Origin: Pseudaquidulcibacter sp964557085
GTDB taxonomy: Bacteria > Pseudomonadota > Alphaproteobacteria > Caulobacterales > Aquidulcibacteraceae
Reading direction: 5' to 3'
Assembly: GCA_964557085.1 (NCBI GenBank)
Contig: CAZKYS010000096.1
Coordinates: 1-8,828 of the forward strand
Length of the DNA: 8,828 nt
A program made the translations under genes and the position numbers. This document shows positions 1-6,783 of the stretch, piece by piece. The notes beneath the pieces were generated by a model. It was given only the letters and a program-made list of their open reading frames with translations, had not been told where the DNA came from and searched no databases. Positions within the stretch are counted from its first letter, which is position 1; every line of letters starts with the position of its first letter.

Positions 1-426
1 TCCCGCTTTTACTAAGGCCGCACCAAGTGCCAAATCATCAAGTCCACCATCTAATATTTCAGGTGAATATGCGTTTAGATAATGCCAAAAACCAACATTG
101 TTAAAATCATGCCCAAAACCACCAAAAGGATGGATAAAACTTGAATCTTTATTTTTCCAACCATTAAATTGAATTCCAAGTTTTGCGGTTGCGCCAGTTT
201 TCGCAATTATTTCAGCATCACTAATTCCCAATTCATTATAAAAAGCCCGTATTGTCGGGATTGTGGCCTCACCTACGCCAATTGTGCCAATTTTTGTAGA
301 TTCAACCAAGGTAATTTTTATATTTGCGTTTGAATAAGAATTGATAAGGCTAGCTGCAGTCATAAACCCAGCAGTACCGCCACCAACAATTATAATATTT
401 CTTATTTCAGGCACGAGATTTCCCAT
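1..426 (-). CDS. Flavin-dependent tryptophan-halogenase-like protein, N-terminal 142 residues
   Basis: The gene runs off the left edge, so only the FAD-binding N-terminal part is present. After the start the protein has a hydrophobic beta strand and the dinucleotide-binding motif GGGTAG (residues 15-20). It then has the family block GVGEATIPTIRAFYNELGI (about 50-68) and AKLGIQFNGW (81-90). Lys82 sits where the catalytic lysine of PrnA-type tryptophan halogenases (Lys79) lies. The WxWxIP motif would be beyond the edge. I chose ATG at 426. A GTG two codons upstream is also open, and neither has a clear Shine-Dalgarno sequence. Family members next to TonB-dependent receptors are common in Caulobacter-like and Xanthomonas-like bacteria, but their substrate is mostly unknown, so halogenation of tryptophan should not be assumed. 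It is co-directional with the receptor upstream (147-nt gap) and may be read through from it past the hairpin at 465-508. Confidence 0.88.
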   Translation of the reverse strand, partial: MGNLVPEIRNIIIVGGGTAGFMTAASLINSYSNANIKITLVESTKIGTIGVGEATIPTIRAFYNELGISDAEIIAKTGATAKLGIQFNGWKNKDSSFIHPFGGFGHDFNNVGFWHYLNAYSPEILDGGLDDLALGAALVKAG

Positions 427-464
427 ATTCACGATTAAAATGATAATTTAATTAAAGTCATAAA

Positions 465-508
465 GGAAAATAAAAGGGTGACAATGATCTGGGTTCATTA
501 TCACCCTT
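465..508 (-). terminator. Rho-independent terminator or attenuator after the TonB receptor gene
   Basis: A 14-bp stem with one mismatch (474-487 pairing with 495-508, mismatch c482/a500) closes a 7-nt loop. On the minus strand it is followed at once by TTTTATTTTCC. It lies 65 nt past the receptor stop codon and before the halogenase start. It therefore should end most receptor transcripts and may only attenuate halogenase expression if both share a promoter. Confidence 0.8.
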
Positions 509-572
509 CAAGTAGAAATTGCCCACAAACTTTACTGGGGAAGAAGAGTTTTGCCGTGGGCGATTTCAAAAT

Positions 573-3500
573 CTACCACTTGGCGCGAACACCAAGTGTA
601 AGTCTGCGTTCAAATTCATTTTGGAACGCAAATTGTTTGCTGTCTTTAGAGAAAGTATAATTATAAGTTTCAATCTCACCTGTTACGTTTGATGCATTGA
701 AGTAAACTGATACTTTGTCATTAACATTGTATGTTGCATTAAAATCAACAAAATTTGTTGCATCCGCATAAATTGGAACGCGGCTATTACCTGTCATTGT
801 AACAACATTATTCAATCTTTCAGAGCGATAATTATATGCAAGGCGCAATTGAACTTTGTCGGTTTGATACCAACCAACCAAATTATATTGATGTTTAGAA
901 TTATCATTAAATGGAAGTTTTTTTCCATCCAAAGCTTTATCACGTTGTGATGAAGGTGAATAAGTATAATTCGTATCAACACCAAAATTGCTTAGCATTG
1001 CTGGGACATTCAAATCTTTGAATGCAATGCGGGTTCCAAGCTCAAGACCAGAAACTTTACCGCCATCCCCTTGAACAGGAAGGAAGATTGGAACAGCCGC
1101 CGCAGGGCTTCCATCAGAGTTTTTGAATTGACCAGGGGTTGATAAAATCTGACCACCAGTAACAAAACTATCAATACTGATATAGAATGCAGCCGCATGA
1201 AGCATGGTGGCTTTACCAAGATACCATTCCCATGATGCGTCAAAATCAGTTGAACGCCAAGGGTCAAGGTGAATGTTACCAGATGCAGAAGCACCAGAAA
1301 CAATACGACGATTATTTAGTGGATCATCAACCGTATTGATTGTAACACCGCCGCCATAATTACCAAGATCAAGCGGTTGCATGGTTTTGCTTGCCGCAAA
1401 TCTTAGTTTCATATTGTTTTTCAAATCAACATTTACGTTCAAAGATGGCAAAACATCAGTGTAGGTATTTGTATCTACATAATCACCAACATCGGCATTT
1501 GTATCACCATAAGCCAAGGTTGCGCCTGTTAGATTTTGGCGTGCAGTTAATGTTGTTTGAATAACATGAACACCAAAGTTACCAGAAACTATACCTTTTT
1601 CGAATTCTGCCGCGCCATAAGCTGATTTTTCAGAAAGGCGAACATCATAAGATTGACCAGGGATAATTACGCGAACTGATTTTCCAAATACTTTATCTTG
1701 GAATGCCACGATATCATCAAAGTCATGCGGATCAACGGCCCAGAAGCCAGGAATACCAGATGCAACACCACCACCAAGATTGGTGATAAATTGAACATTA
1801 TTATATTTGTTCAAAGGTGTTGGTTGGTTAACTGTATAGCCTTGGAATACTTGTTGCCCAGTGATGGGATCGGTTACCCATTCACCTGCCGAACATTGTC
1901 CTTGGTTCATTACAACGTCAATTGCTTTCCATTGTGCCAAACAACCATTTGCGGGCACTGGCGCACCTGACATTTGGATACCAGTTCCAGCATAAAAGTT
2001 AGAGAATAAGTGGAATTGCGTAATTGAAGTATCACGATTTGAATAACGAACGCCGCCATCAACTTTTTTGATAAAACCAAATAATGGATTATCAAAACGA
2101 TAATGACCATCGGCACGTGCAATATCCATATCAGTGCTTGCATCATTATTACCTTCAGAAGAGAAAGCAGCAACGCGATATGAATCAAGATTTTTCATAT
2201 AATCGGCAGTTGTCTTACCAGCACCAAGGCCGCCTGGTGTTGTAAGAACTTTATCCCATCCTGAAAATACTGGTGATTTACCACCAAAATTCACATGCAA
2301 TTGCGCATTTGACCCCATACCCAATGGGTTAGGATTAATATAACGACCCCCAAGCGAGCCAACAACATTATTAGAATATTGACCAGCAAAATTCGCCGCT
2401 ATTGCCGCCGAATAGAATGGACCACGTGTTCTGTCTGCACTGTTGCGGAACAAAGTAAAGCGGTTTGGATCATTTGGATCAACTTGCCAATTAGATAAAT
2501 CACCTTGAACCTGACCATTCATGCTAAGGCGGTTTGCACTTGCCTTGATGAAGCGGGTTTCTGCTGTGAAATTGCCGCCTTTGTCGTATTTCAATTCAAG
2601 ATTATAATTTTTCGCTTCTGAATTATTTGTGCGGTTTACAGTGAATGAATTCAACCATTGCGCATTAATATCATATTCTGAAACATTTACCCAAGGGGTT
2701 CCATTTGCATCTTTTAAGCCAGTTGAGGTTGATGCAGTTGGCGAAACCCAGCTAGAGAATACAGCACCATCCCAACGGTTTGAAATATTTAAACCGACTG
2801 CGCGATTATGCTCTTCAAGTTTTGTATAGAAGCCTTCGGCAGTAAGTGTGAAACCTTCACCCAATTTTGCTTCAAACGCAGCAGAGGCACCAAGACGTTT
2901 ACGTTGAATTTGGCGATTATAAACTTCGAAACCATGCGGTGCGATATAATTGGTTGCTTTACCTGCACCCCAATCATTTTCAGAGAAGACCCCGCCGCCA
3001 TAACCAGAGTAATTGTCACCCAAAGTATTGTCACTATAGGCAGCAGCAGCCATAAAGCCAACTTTATCATTACGCCAATTAGCAAGACCATTTACCGCAA
3101 AATCATTACCATCAGAATATTTACCTTTGGTTCCGTCTGCACCACCTGTTAAAGTAAGGCCTTGATCAAATTGGAATGGGCGGCGGGTTTTCAAATCAAT
3201 AGTACCAGAAATACCAGCAAGCGGCGTGCGTGGATCTGTTGATTTATAAACCAAAACCCCACTCATCAATTGAGAAGGAACATCAAGGAAGTTTGCTTGC
3301 GCCTGACCAATATTGCCAGCTGACAAATATTGCTCGCCATTAAAAAGGGTAACAGTTTGCGCCAAGCCGCGAAGGTTCACAGTTGAGCCTTCACCTGCGT
3401 CGCGGCGAATTTGAACACCTGGAACGCGTTGAAGCGAATCAGCAATTGTTACGTCTGGCAATTTGCCGATATCTTCGGCTGAAATCGCTTCAACTTGCGC

Positions 3501-3692
3501 GATTGCGTTTTTCTTTGCAGAAACGGAGCGTAATTGCGAACCGCGAACACCTTTTACCACTACAGTATCTGATTGCTCGGTGGGTTTTGTCTCTTGTGCA
3601 TTTGCGCTACCGACAATTGCAATTGCCGAAGCGGATGCCATCAAAGCTATTAGCTTTAATCGGCTATATTTTTTTTCAGAAAGTTTGTTCAT
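573..3692 (-). CDS. TonB-dependent outer-membrane receptor (TonB-Xanth-Caul type)
   Basis: This is a 1039-residue energy-coupled outer-membrane transporter, a typical length for the carbohydrate-type TonB-dependent receptors of Caulobacter-like and Xanthomonas-like bacteria. A Sec signal peptide covers residues 1-32 (basic N-region, hydrophobic LIALMASASAIAIVG, cleavage after SANA). A TonB box-like segment DTVVVKG follows at 42-48. The plug spans about 60-200 and contains EDIGKLPDVTIADSLQRVPG and VNLRGL. The rest is a beta-barrel with alternating aromatic strands, ending in the outer-membrane C-terminal signal LTLGVRAKW with a terminal Trp. Cys584 and Cys600 lie in a loop-like stretch and could form a disulfide. 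The frame is open up to 3776, but I placed the start at 3692 because a strong AGGGGAG lies 5 nt upstream and the signal peptide begins there. The divergent LacI regulator and adjacent halogenase suggest regulated uptake of a glycan or glycoside. The ligand is not identifiable. Confidence 0.95.
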   Translation of the reverse strand: MNKLSEKKYSRLKLIALMASASAIAIVGSANAQETKPTEQSDTVVVKGVRGSQLRSVSAKKNAIAQVEAISAEDIGKLPDVTIADSLQRVPGVQIRRDAGEGSTVNLRGLAQTVTLFNGEQYLSAGNIGQAQANFLDVPSQLMSGVLVYKSTDPRTPLAGISGTIDLKTRRPFQFDQGLTLTGGADGTKGKYSDGNDFAVNGLANWRNDKVGFMAAAAYSDNTLGDNYSGYGGGVFSENDWGAGKATNYIAPHGFEVYNRQIQRKRLGASAAFEAKLGEGFTLTAEGFYTKLEEHNRAVGLNISNRWDGAVFSSWVSPTASTSTGLKDANGTPWVNVSEYDINAQWLNSFTVNRTNNSEAKNYNLELKYDKGGNFTAETRFIKASANRLSMNGQVQGDLSNWQVDPNDPNRFTLFRNSADRTRGPFYSAAIAANFAGQYSNNVVGSLGGRYINPNPLGMGSNAQLHVNFGGKSPVFSGWDKVLTTPGGLGAGKTTADYMKNLDSYRVAAFSSEGNNDASTDMDIARADGHYRFDNPLFGFIKKVDGGVRYSNRDTSITQFHLFSNFYAGTGIQMSGAPVPANGCLAQWKAIDVVMNQGQCSAGEWVTDPITGQQVFQGYTVNQPTPLNKYNNVQFITNLGGGVASGIPGFWAVDPHDFDDIVAFQDKVFGKSVRVIIPGQSYDVRLSEKSAYGAAEFEKGIVSGNFGVHVIQTTLTARQNLTGATLAYGDTNADVGDYVDTNTYTDVLPSLNVNVDLKNNMKLRFAASKTMQPLDLGNYGGGVTINTVDDPLNNRRIVSGASASGNIHLDPWRSTDFDASWEWYLGKATMLHAAAFYISIDSFVTGGQILSTPGQFKNSDGSPAAAVPIFLPVQGDGGKVSGLELGTRIAFKDLNVPAMLSNFGVDTNYTYSPSSQRDKALDGKKLPFNDNSKHQYNLVGWYQTDKVQLRLAYNYRSERLNNVVTMTGNSRVPIYADATNFVDFNATYNVNDKVSVYFNASNVTGEIETYNYTFSKDSKQFAFQNEFERRLTLGVRAKW

Positions 3693-3697
3693 TCTAT

Positions 3698-3704
3698 CTC
3701 CCCT
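3698..3704 (-). promoter_or_regulatory. Ribosome binding site of the TonB receptor
   Basis: AGGGGAG on the minus strand lies 5 nt before ATG 3692. It is the strongest Shine-Dalgarno sequence in the window and decides this start over the 28-codon open extension upstream. Confidence 0.85.
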
Positions 3705-3752
3705 GATACAATTTTTCACCATGAATTTTTCTTCAAGGCTAAACAAATAGCA

Positions 3753-3761
3753 AATATAGCA
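3753..3761 (-). promoter_or_regulatory. Candidate extended -10 promoter of the TonB receptor gene
   Basis: The minus strand reads TGCTATATT, which fits the extended -10 form TGnTATAAT with one mismatch. Transcription would start near 3746 and leave a leader of about 54 nt. No good -35 is present at 17 bp (CATTTT), which suits an extended -10 or an activated or repressed promoter. A second possible minus-strand promoter has a perfect TTGACA at 3909-3914 but only a weak -10 (CATACA at 17 bp). This is an inference from sequence only. Confidence 0.4.
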
Positions 3762-3768
3762 ATATACA

Positions 3769-3784
3769 GGACACAAAAATGTCC
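3769..3784. repeat. Inverted repeat GGACA-N6-TGTCC at the receptor promoter
   Basis: Two perfect 5-bp arms (3769-3773 and 3780-3784) are separated by CAAAAA. The repeat covers the expected -35 position of the extended -10 promoter at 3753-3761, so it could be a protein-binding site controlling the receptor. It resembles the ACA/TGT half-sites of the palindrome at 3921-3934 but with wider spacing. Whether the LacI protein binds it is unknown. Confidence 0.35.
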
Positions 3785-3920
3785 AGTAGACAATTGATAT
3801 TTTCCTTGGAAATTTAGCCTATTTCTCAACGCACAGTCGAAATTTAAGGCGAATTCCCTCCCATTTTTTGTTATTTGTTGGAAAATGTATGTAGCAAAAA
3901 TTTTAACATGTCAACTAAAT

Positions 3921-3934
3921 TGTCATCGATGTCA
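3921..3934. promoter_or_regulatory. Candidate LacI-family operator
   Basis: TGTCATCGATGTCA is one base away from the perfect palindrome TGACATCGATGTCA and is centred on CG, the hallmark of LacI-family operators. It lies in the divergent region, 84 bp before the lacI-type start and between two outward-facing TTGACA hexamers (3909-3914 on minus, 3947-3952 on plus). The region 3693-4018 holds no gene. Besides this site it contains a direct repeat GAAATTTA (3809-3816 and 3839-3846) and a short inverted repeat ATGTC-CTT-GACAT (3941-3953). Confidence 0.5.
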
Positions 3935-3958
3935 TTATTAATGTCCTTGACATATATT
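3930..3958 (+). promoter_or_regulatory. Candidate promoter of the LacI-type regulator
   Basis: TGTCAT (3930-3935) and TATATT (3953-3958) are spaced 17 bp, giving a start near 3965 and a leader of about 54 nt. The -35 overlaps the candidate operator, which would allow autorepression. The perfect TTGACA at 3947-3952 has no convincing -10 downstream. The evidence is weak. Confidence 0.3.
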
Positions 3959-4018
3959 TTTTGCTGTGTAGTGGATGATATACAGACATTTAACTATAAA
4001 GCATCGGCAAATCGGCGA

Positions 4019-5047
4019 ATGGCCACTATTTACGACGTAGCAAAAAAAGCAAAAGTTTCTTCAAAGACCGTCTCACGTGTCATCAATGGCGATTCTAAAG
4101 TTAAAGAATCAACACGCGAATTAGTTTTAGAAATAATGCGCGAATTAGACTACAGGCCTAATCAGCAAGCGCGCCAATTAAGGCTTGGCGGAAAATCTGG
4201 TATTGGCCTTTTACTTGAAGATCCAGACAGCGGCTATCAAACAAGATTTCAAAGTGCGATGTTATACGCCGCCATGGAGGCTGGTCGCTATTTATCGGTT
4301 GAACTTTTCACCCATCTTCAAGATGATTGGAAATCACATCTTTCGCGCTTTATAAAAGATTCTAATATTTCTGATTTGATATTATTGCCAACACAATGTG
4401 ATTTTGGGCCTTTGCGGGATTTTTTACGGGAAAATAATGTCAATTGCGCTTTGATATCGCCAACCCATCTTGATAATGATTTTGTGTCAATTGCGATGGA
4501 TGAACGCCTTGCAGCGCGCGATATAACTGAATATCTAATTGGTCTTGGGCATCGTAAAATAGCGCATATTTCGGGTCATCCTGATCACTCCGCCTCTTTA
4601 TTGCGCCGCCAAGGTTTTTATGAGGCGTTTGAAAAACACAATCTTCCGCGCCCACGCGATGAATATGTGGTTCAAAGTGATTTTCTATTCAAAACCGGCT
4701 TAAAAATTGCCGAAGAATTATTGAATGTTGATGATTTACCCACCGCGATTTTTGCCTGCAATGACGAAACTGCGGCGGCGGCCTGCTCTGCGGCCCATAA
4801 AAGGGGTTTAAGAATCCCAGAGGATATTGCAATTGTTGGCTTTGACGATGTCTATCTTGCAACCGCTATCTGGCCTTCTTTAACGACTGTGCGCCAGCCT
4901 TATTTGGAAATGGCACGGCGCGCCATAAGCCTTCTTGCGCACATGCGTGAAAAAACTTCAGAAAGCGATGTGCAGCTTCGCCATGTTTTGCCATATTCCA
5001 TTATTGAACGCGAAAGCTCATCATTGGCGCCAAAAGGCGAAATTTAA
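4019..5047 (+). CDS. LacI/GalR-family transcriptional regulator
   Basis: This is a 342-residue DNA-binding regulator, the normal length for the family. The N-terminal helix-turn-helix is TIYDVAKKAKVSSKTVSRVIN (residues 3-23), with a recognition helix carrying Ser15, Lys16 and Arg20. The hinge region around PNQQARQL (47-54) has the conserved Leu that inserts into the minor groove. The rest is a periplasmic-binding-protein-like sugar-sensing domain with GHRKIAHISG, ACNDETAAAA and IVGFDDVYLATAIWPSLTTVRQP. The reading frame is open back to 3875, but the extension shows no family similarity and covers the regulatory region, so I start at the ATG just before TIYDVA. No clear ribosome binding site precedes it. 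It diverges from the TonB receptor and most likely represses it until a sugar-type ligand binds. The true ligand is unknown. Confidence 0.93.
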   Translation: MATIYDVAKKAKVSSKTVSRVINGDSKVKESTRELVLEIMRELDYRPNQQARQLRLGGKSGIGLLLEDPDSGYQTRFQSAMLYAAMEAGRYLSVELFTHLQDDWKSHLSRFIKDSNISDLILLPTQCDFGPLRDFLRENNVNCALISPTHLDNDFVSIAMDERLAARDITEYLIGLGHRKIAHISGHPDHSASLLRRQGFYEAFEKHNLPRPRDEYVVQSDFLFKTGLKIAEELLNVDDLPTAIFACNDETAAAACSAAHKRGLRIPEDIAIVGFDDVYLATAIWPSLTTVRQPYLEMARRAISLLAHMREKTSESDVQLRHVLPYSIIERESSSLAPKGEI

Positions 5048-5082
5048 AGCTTTGTGAAACAGACTTTATTGGGGACTTTATA

Positions 5083-5108
5083 AAATCCAAATTTGAATTT
5101 TAATCGTA
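5083..5108 (+). promoter_or_regulatory. Candidate ECF sigma (sigma-E type) promoter of the methyltransferase gene
   Basis: AAATCC (5083-5088), 16 bases, then CGTA (5105-5108), followed by TAGA. The spacing and CGTA core are identical to the sites before rpoE (8083-8108) and before the flavoprotein gene (8131-8156). It resembles the TGATCC-N18-TAAG type described for Rhodobacter sphaeroides sigma-E, with two mismatches in the -35. It begins 55 nt before the chosen ATG. A TATAAAAT at 5079-5086 is an alternative housekeeping -10. Confidence 0.4.
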
Positions 5109-5122
5109 TAGAATTTACAATT

Positions 5123-5128
5123 AAGGAA
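5123..5128 (+). promoter_or_regulatory. Ribosome binding site of the methyltransferase gene
   Basis: AAGGAA lies 9 nt before ATG 5138. It favours that start over the in-frame TTG at 5093, which has no such site. Confidence 0.6.
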
Positions 5129-5137
5129 TTCAAAAAT

Positions 5138-6347
5138 ATGATTAAATTTGAAAGCGGCCCAAAGAATATTCCATTTTATTGGGAATTATTCATTAATCAA
5201 ATTCGTCAAAATTGGCATATCGGCACATTAGAAATCGAAATCCCCAAATACGGAACAACAATTATAAAAGGCAAAGAAGAAAGCGAAAAACCGCAATCTG
5301 CGCATTTAAAAATCAATAATTTTCGCGCCATAAGAAGGATTTTATTCTCTGGCGACATTGGCCTATTTGAAGGTTATAAAAATGGCGACTGGGAAACAAA
5401 AGATTTATATGCGTTTTTTAAATATTATCACGTCAAACCTTGATGGCATAAGTAAAATTCAAAATAACGCCCCACTTAAAACAACAATAAACCTATTGCT
5501 GCATTGGCTGCGCCCAAATAGTAAAAATGGTTCGCGCAAAAATATTTATGCGCATTATGATATTGGAAATTCATTTTTTGAAAAATGGCTTGATAAAAGT
5601 ATGACATATTCAGCCGCCCTTTTCGATAAATCCGAAGATTTGGAAAGCGCACAATTTCGCAAATACGAAGAAATTGCCAAAAGCGTTGATTTAAAATCTG
5701 GCGATAATGTTTTAGAAATTGGTTGCGGCTGGGGTGGTTTTGCAACTTATGCGGCCCAATATATTGGCGCGAATGTAACCTGCGTTACAATTTCCCAGGC
5801 CCAATATGATCACACATTGGAATTGATAAAATCACGCGGCCTTGAAGATAAAATTTCACTTAGACTTATGGATTATCGCGATATTGATGGGCAATATGAT
5901 GCCATTGTTTCAATTGAAATGTTTGAAGCAGTGGGCGAAGCCTATTGGCCAATATATTTTGCAAAATTACAAAGCCTTTTGAAGCCAAATGGAAAAGCAG
6001 GCCTACAGATAATTACAATACGTGATGATTTATTCGATGATTATCGCAATAATACCGATTTTATACAAAATTATATTTTCCCTGGCGGCATGTTGCCAAG
6101 CGTAGAAAAACTTCATGAGTTTGCACAAGCGCACAATTTCACGTCAAACATTCGCCGCGCTTTTGGCATTGATTATTATAAAACCCTTATTGAATGGGGT
6201 AAAAGATTTGAAAAGGCATGGCATGATGGCAAGATTATTGGCTTTGACATGAATTTTAAAAAATTATGGGATTTCTATCTTGCCTATTGCGCCGCTGGTT
6301 TCAAATCACGGCGAACGGATGTTGTCCATTTGGTATTATCAAAATAA
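5138..6347 (+). pseudogene. Cyclopropane-fatty-acid-synthase-family methyltransferase, frameshifted
   Basis: Two overlapping frames together form one SAM-dependent lipid methyltransferase. Frame one (5138-5443) gives the N-terminal domain ending in GDIGLFEGYKNGDWETKDLYAFF. The rest (to 6347) continues with NLDGIS, RKNIYAHYDIGNSFFEKWLD, the SAM-binding VLEIGCGWGG, EMFEAVGE, FIQNYIFPGGMLPS and FYLAYCAAGF. Removing one T from the six-T run at 5414-5419 joins them into 402 residues, a normal length, with the junction reading DLYAFLNIITSNLDGIS. The family methylates double bonds of membrane phospholipid acyl chains. Compared with E. coli Cfa, the bicarbonate-binding Cys139 and His266 positions read Ala (MTYSAAL) and Ile (QIITI), while the Glu of MFEAVG and the Tyr of GIDYYKTL remain. 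This resembles alphaproteobacterial relatives that may not make cyclopropanes. The break may be a sequencing error, a real mutation or slippage. Nearby sigma-E genes suggest a stress role. Confidence 0.85.
5414..5419 (+). other. Frameshift site in a homopolymer of six T
   Basis: Translation before this run is in the frame of ATG 5138. Family similarity after it continues one base later, and the upstream frame stops at 5443. Five T would restore the full protein. Homopolymer length is a common error class in sequencing and also a site of polymerase slippage. Confidence 0.8.
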
Positions 6348-6348
6348 A

Positions 6349-6375
6349 AAAAGGGGCACACGCCCCTTTTATTTT
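6349..6375. terminator. Bidirectional rho-independent terminator between convergent genes
   Basis: The stem is GGGGC (6353-6357) with GCCCC (6362-6366), loop ACAC, extended by AAAA/TTTT pairs to 9 bp. T-rich tracts follow on both strands (TTTTATTTT on plus, seven T then ATTTT on minus). The methyltransferase stop ends at 6347, and the minus-strand stop codon (6369-6371) overlaps the right arm. Confidence 0.9.
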
Positions 6376-6782
6376 ACCAATTTCCGCGTCACCAAAACCG
6401 TGAATAAACATGATATTGTAGCGGCACTAATGCCCCATAACATATCAATAAAGGCAAGATTGGCGCTAAAATCTTTGATAACAGCAAGTGCGGTTAAATC
6501 GTAAGTGGCAAAGGCAACAAGACCAAAAATTGCCGCATCGCGCGCTAATTTTTTTATATCGATTATTGCGCCTTCCAAACATGGAAAGATTATAAAATAA
6601 CAAAGCCCGATGCCATAAATAATATAAAACCCCAAGGCAGCATAAAGATTGGGTTTTGGCGCCAATAAATCGCCCATTATTGGCTTATAAAGCCTATCAA
6701 GGCTTAGTATGAACCACAAAGTATCGGCAATAATAAGCGCCAATAATACAAGCGAAAAAGCAATGATTTTTTTCTTATTCAT
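6369..6782 (-). CDS. DUF2177-like small integral membrane protein
   Basis: This is a 137-residue protein with about four hydrophobic helices (roughly residues 6-27, 45-67, 82-101 and 108-131). Features recalling the DUF2177 family are DTLWF in helix 1 (20-24), the loop GDLLAPKPN (37-45), YIIYGIGLCYF (53-63) and FATYDLTALA (91-100). The function of the family is unknown, and it probably sits in the inner membrane. The frame is open to 6881 inside chrR, but the start at 6782 fits because it directly follows the chrR stop (TAA, one base, ATG) and begins the hydrophobic helix after Lys-Lys-Lys. No separate ribosome binding site is seen, so translation is probably coupled to chrR. As the third gene of the sigma/anti-sigma operon it is likely part of the same stress response. 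Confidence 0.85.
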   Translation of the reverse strand: MNKKKIIAFSLVLLALIIADTLWFILSLDRLYKPIMGDLLAPKPNLYAALGFYIIYGIGLCYFIIFPCLEGAIIDIKKLARDAAIFGLVAFATYDLTALAVIKDFSANLAFIDMLWGISAATISCLFTVLVTRKLVK

Positions 6783-6783
6783 T

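Noticed and set aside
521..561. GCCCAC/GTGGGC inverted repeat after the receptor stop
   Set aside because: It has only 6 bp in the stem and a 29-nt loop. The hairpin at 474-508 is a far better terminator.
2808..3152. Open frame of 114 codons opposite the receptor gene
   Set aside because: It lies wholly inside the receptor on the other strand, with no ribosome binding site or recognisable protein features. It is an antisense shadow.
3693..3776. 28-codon upstream extension of the TonB receptor
   Set aside because: It would put the signal peptide internally, and the strong AGGGGAG site marks ATG 3692 as the start.
3809..3846. Direct repeat GAAATTTA spaced 30 bp
   Set aside because: It is short and AT-rich, so it is expected by chance in this composition. 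No clear functional link.
3875..4018. In-frame extension of the LacI-type regulator by 48 codons with a hydrophobic stretch
   Set aside because: It has no family similarity or ribosome binding site, and it covers the promoter/operator region. Its open frame is likely chance.
5062..5081. Direct repeat GACTTTAT spaced 12 bp before the methyltransferase
   Set aside because: It may be a regulator site but is short and isolated, with no matching copy elsewhere in the window.
5358..5420. Separate start for the second methyltransferase frame
   Set aside because: The residues before the T run in this frame do not resemble the family, while the other frame does. It is one broken gene, not two.
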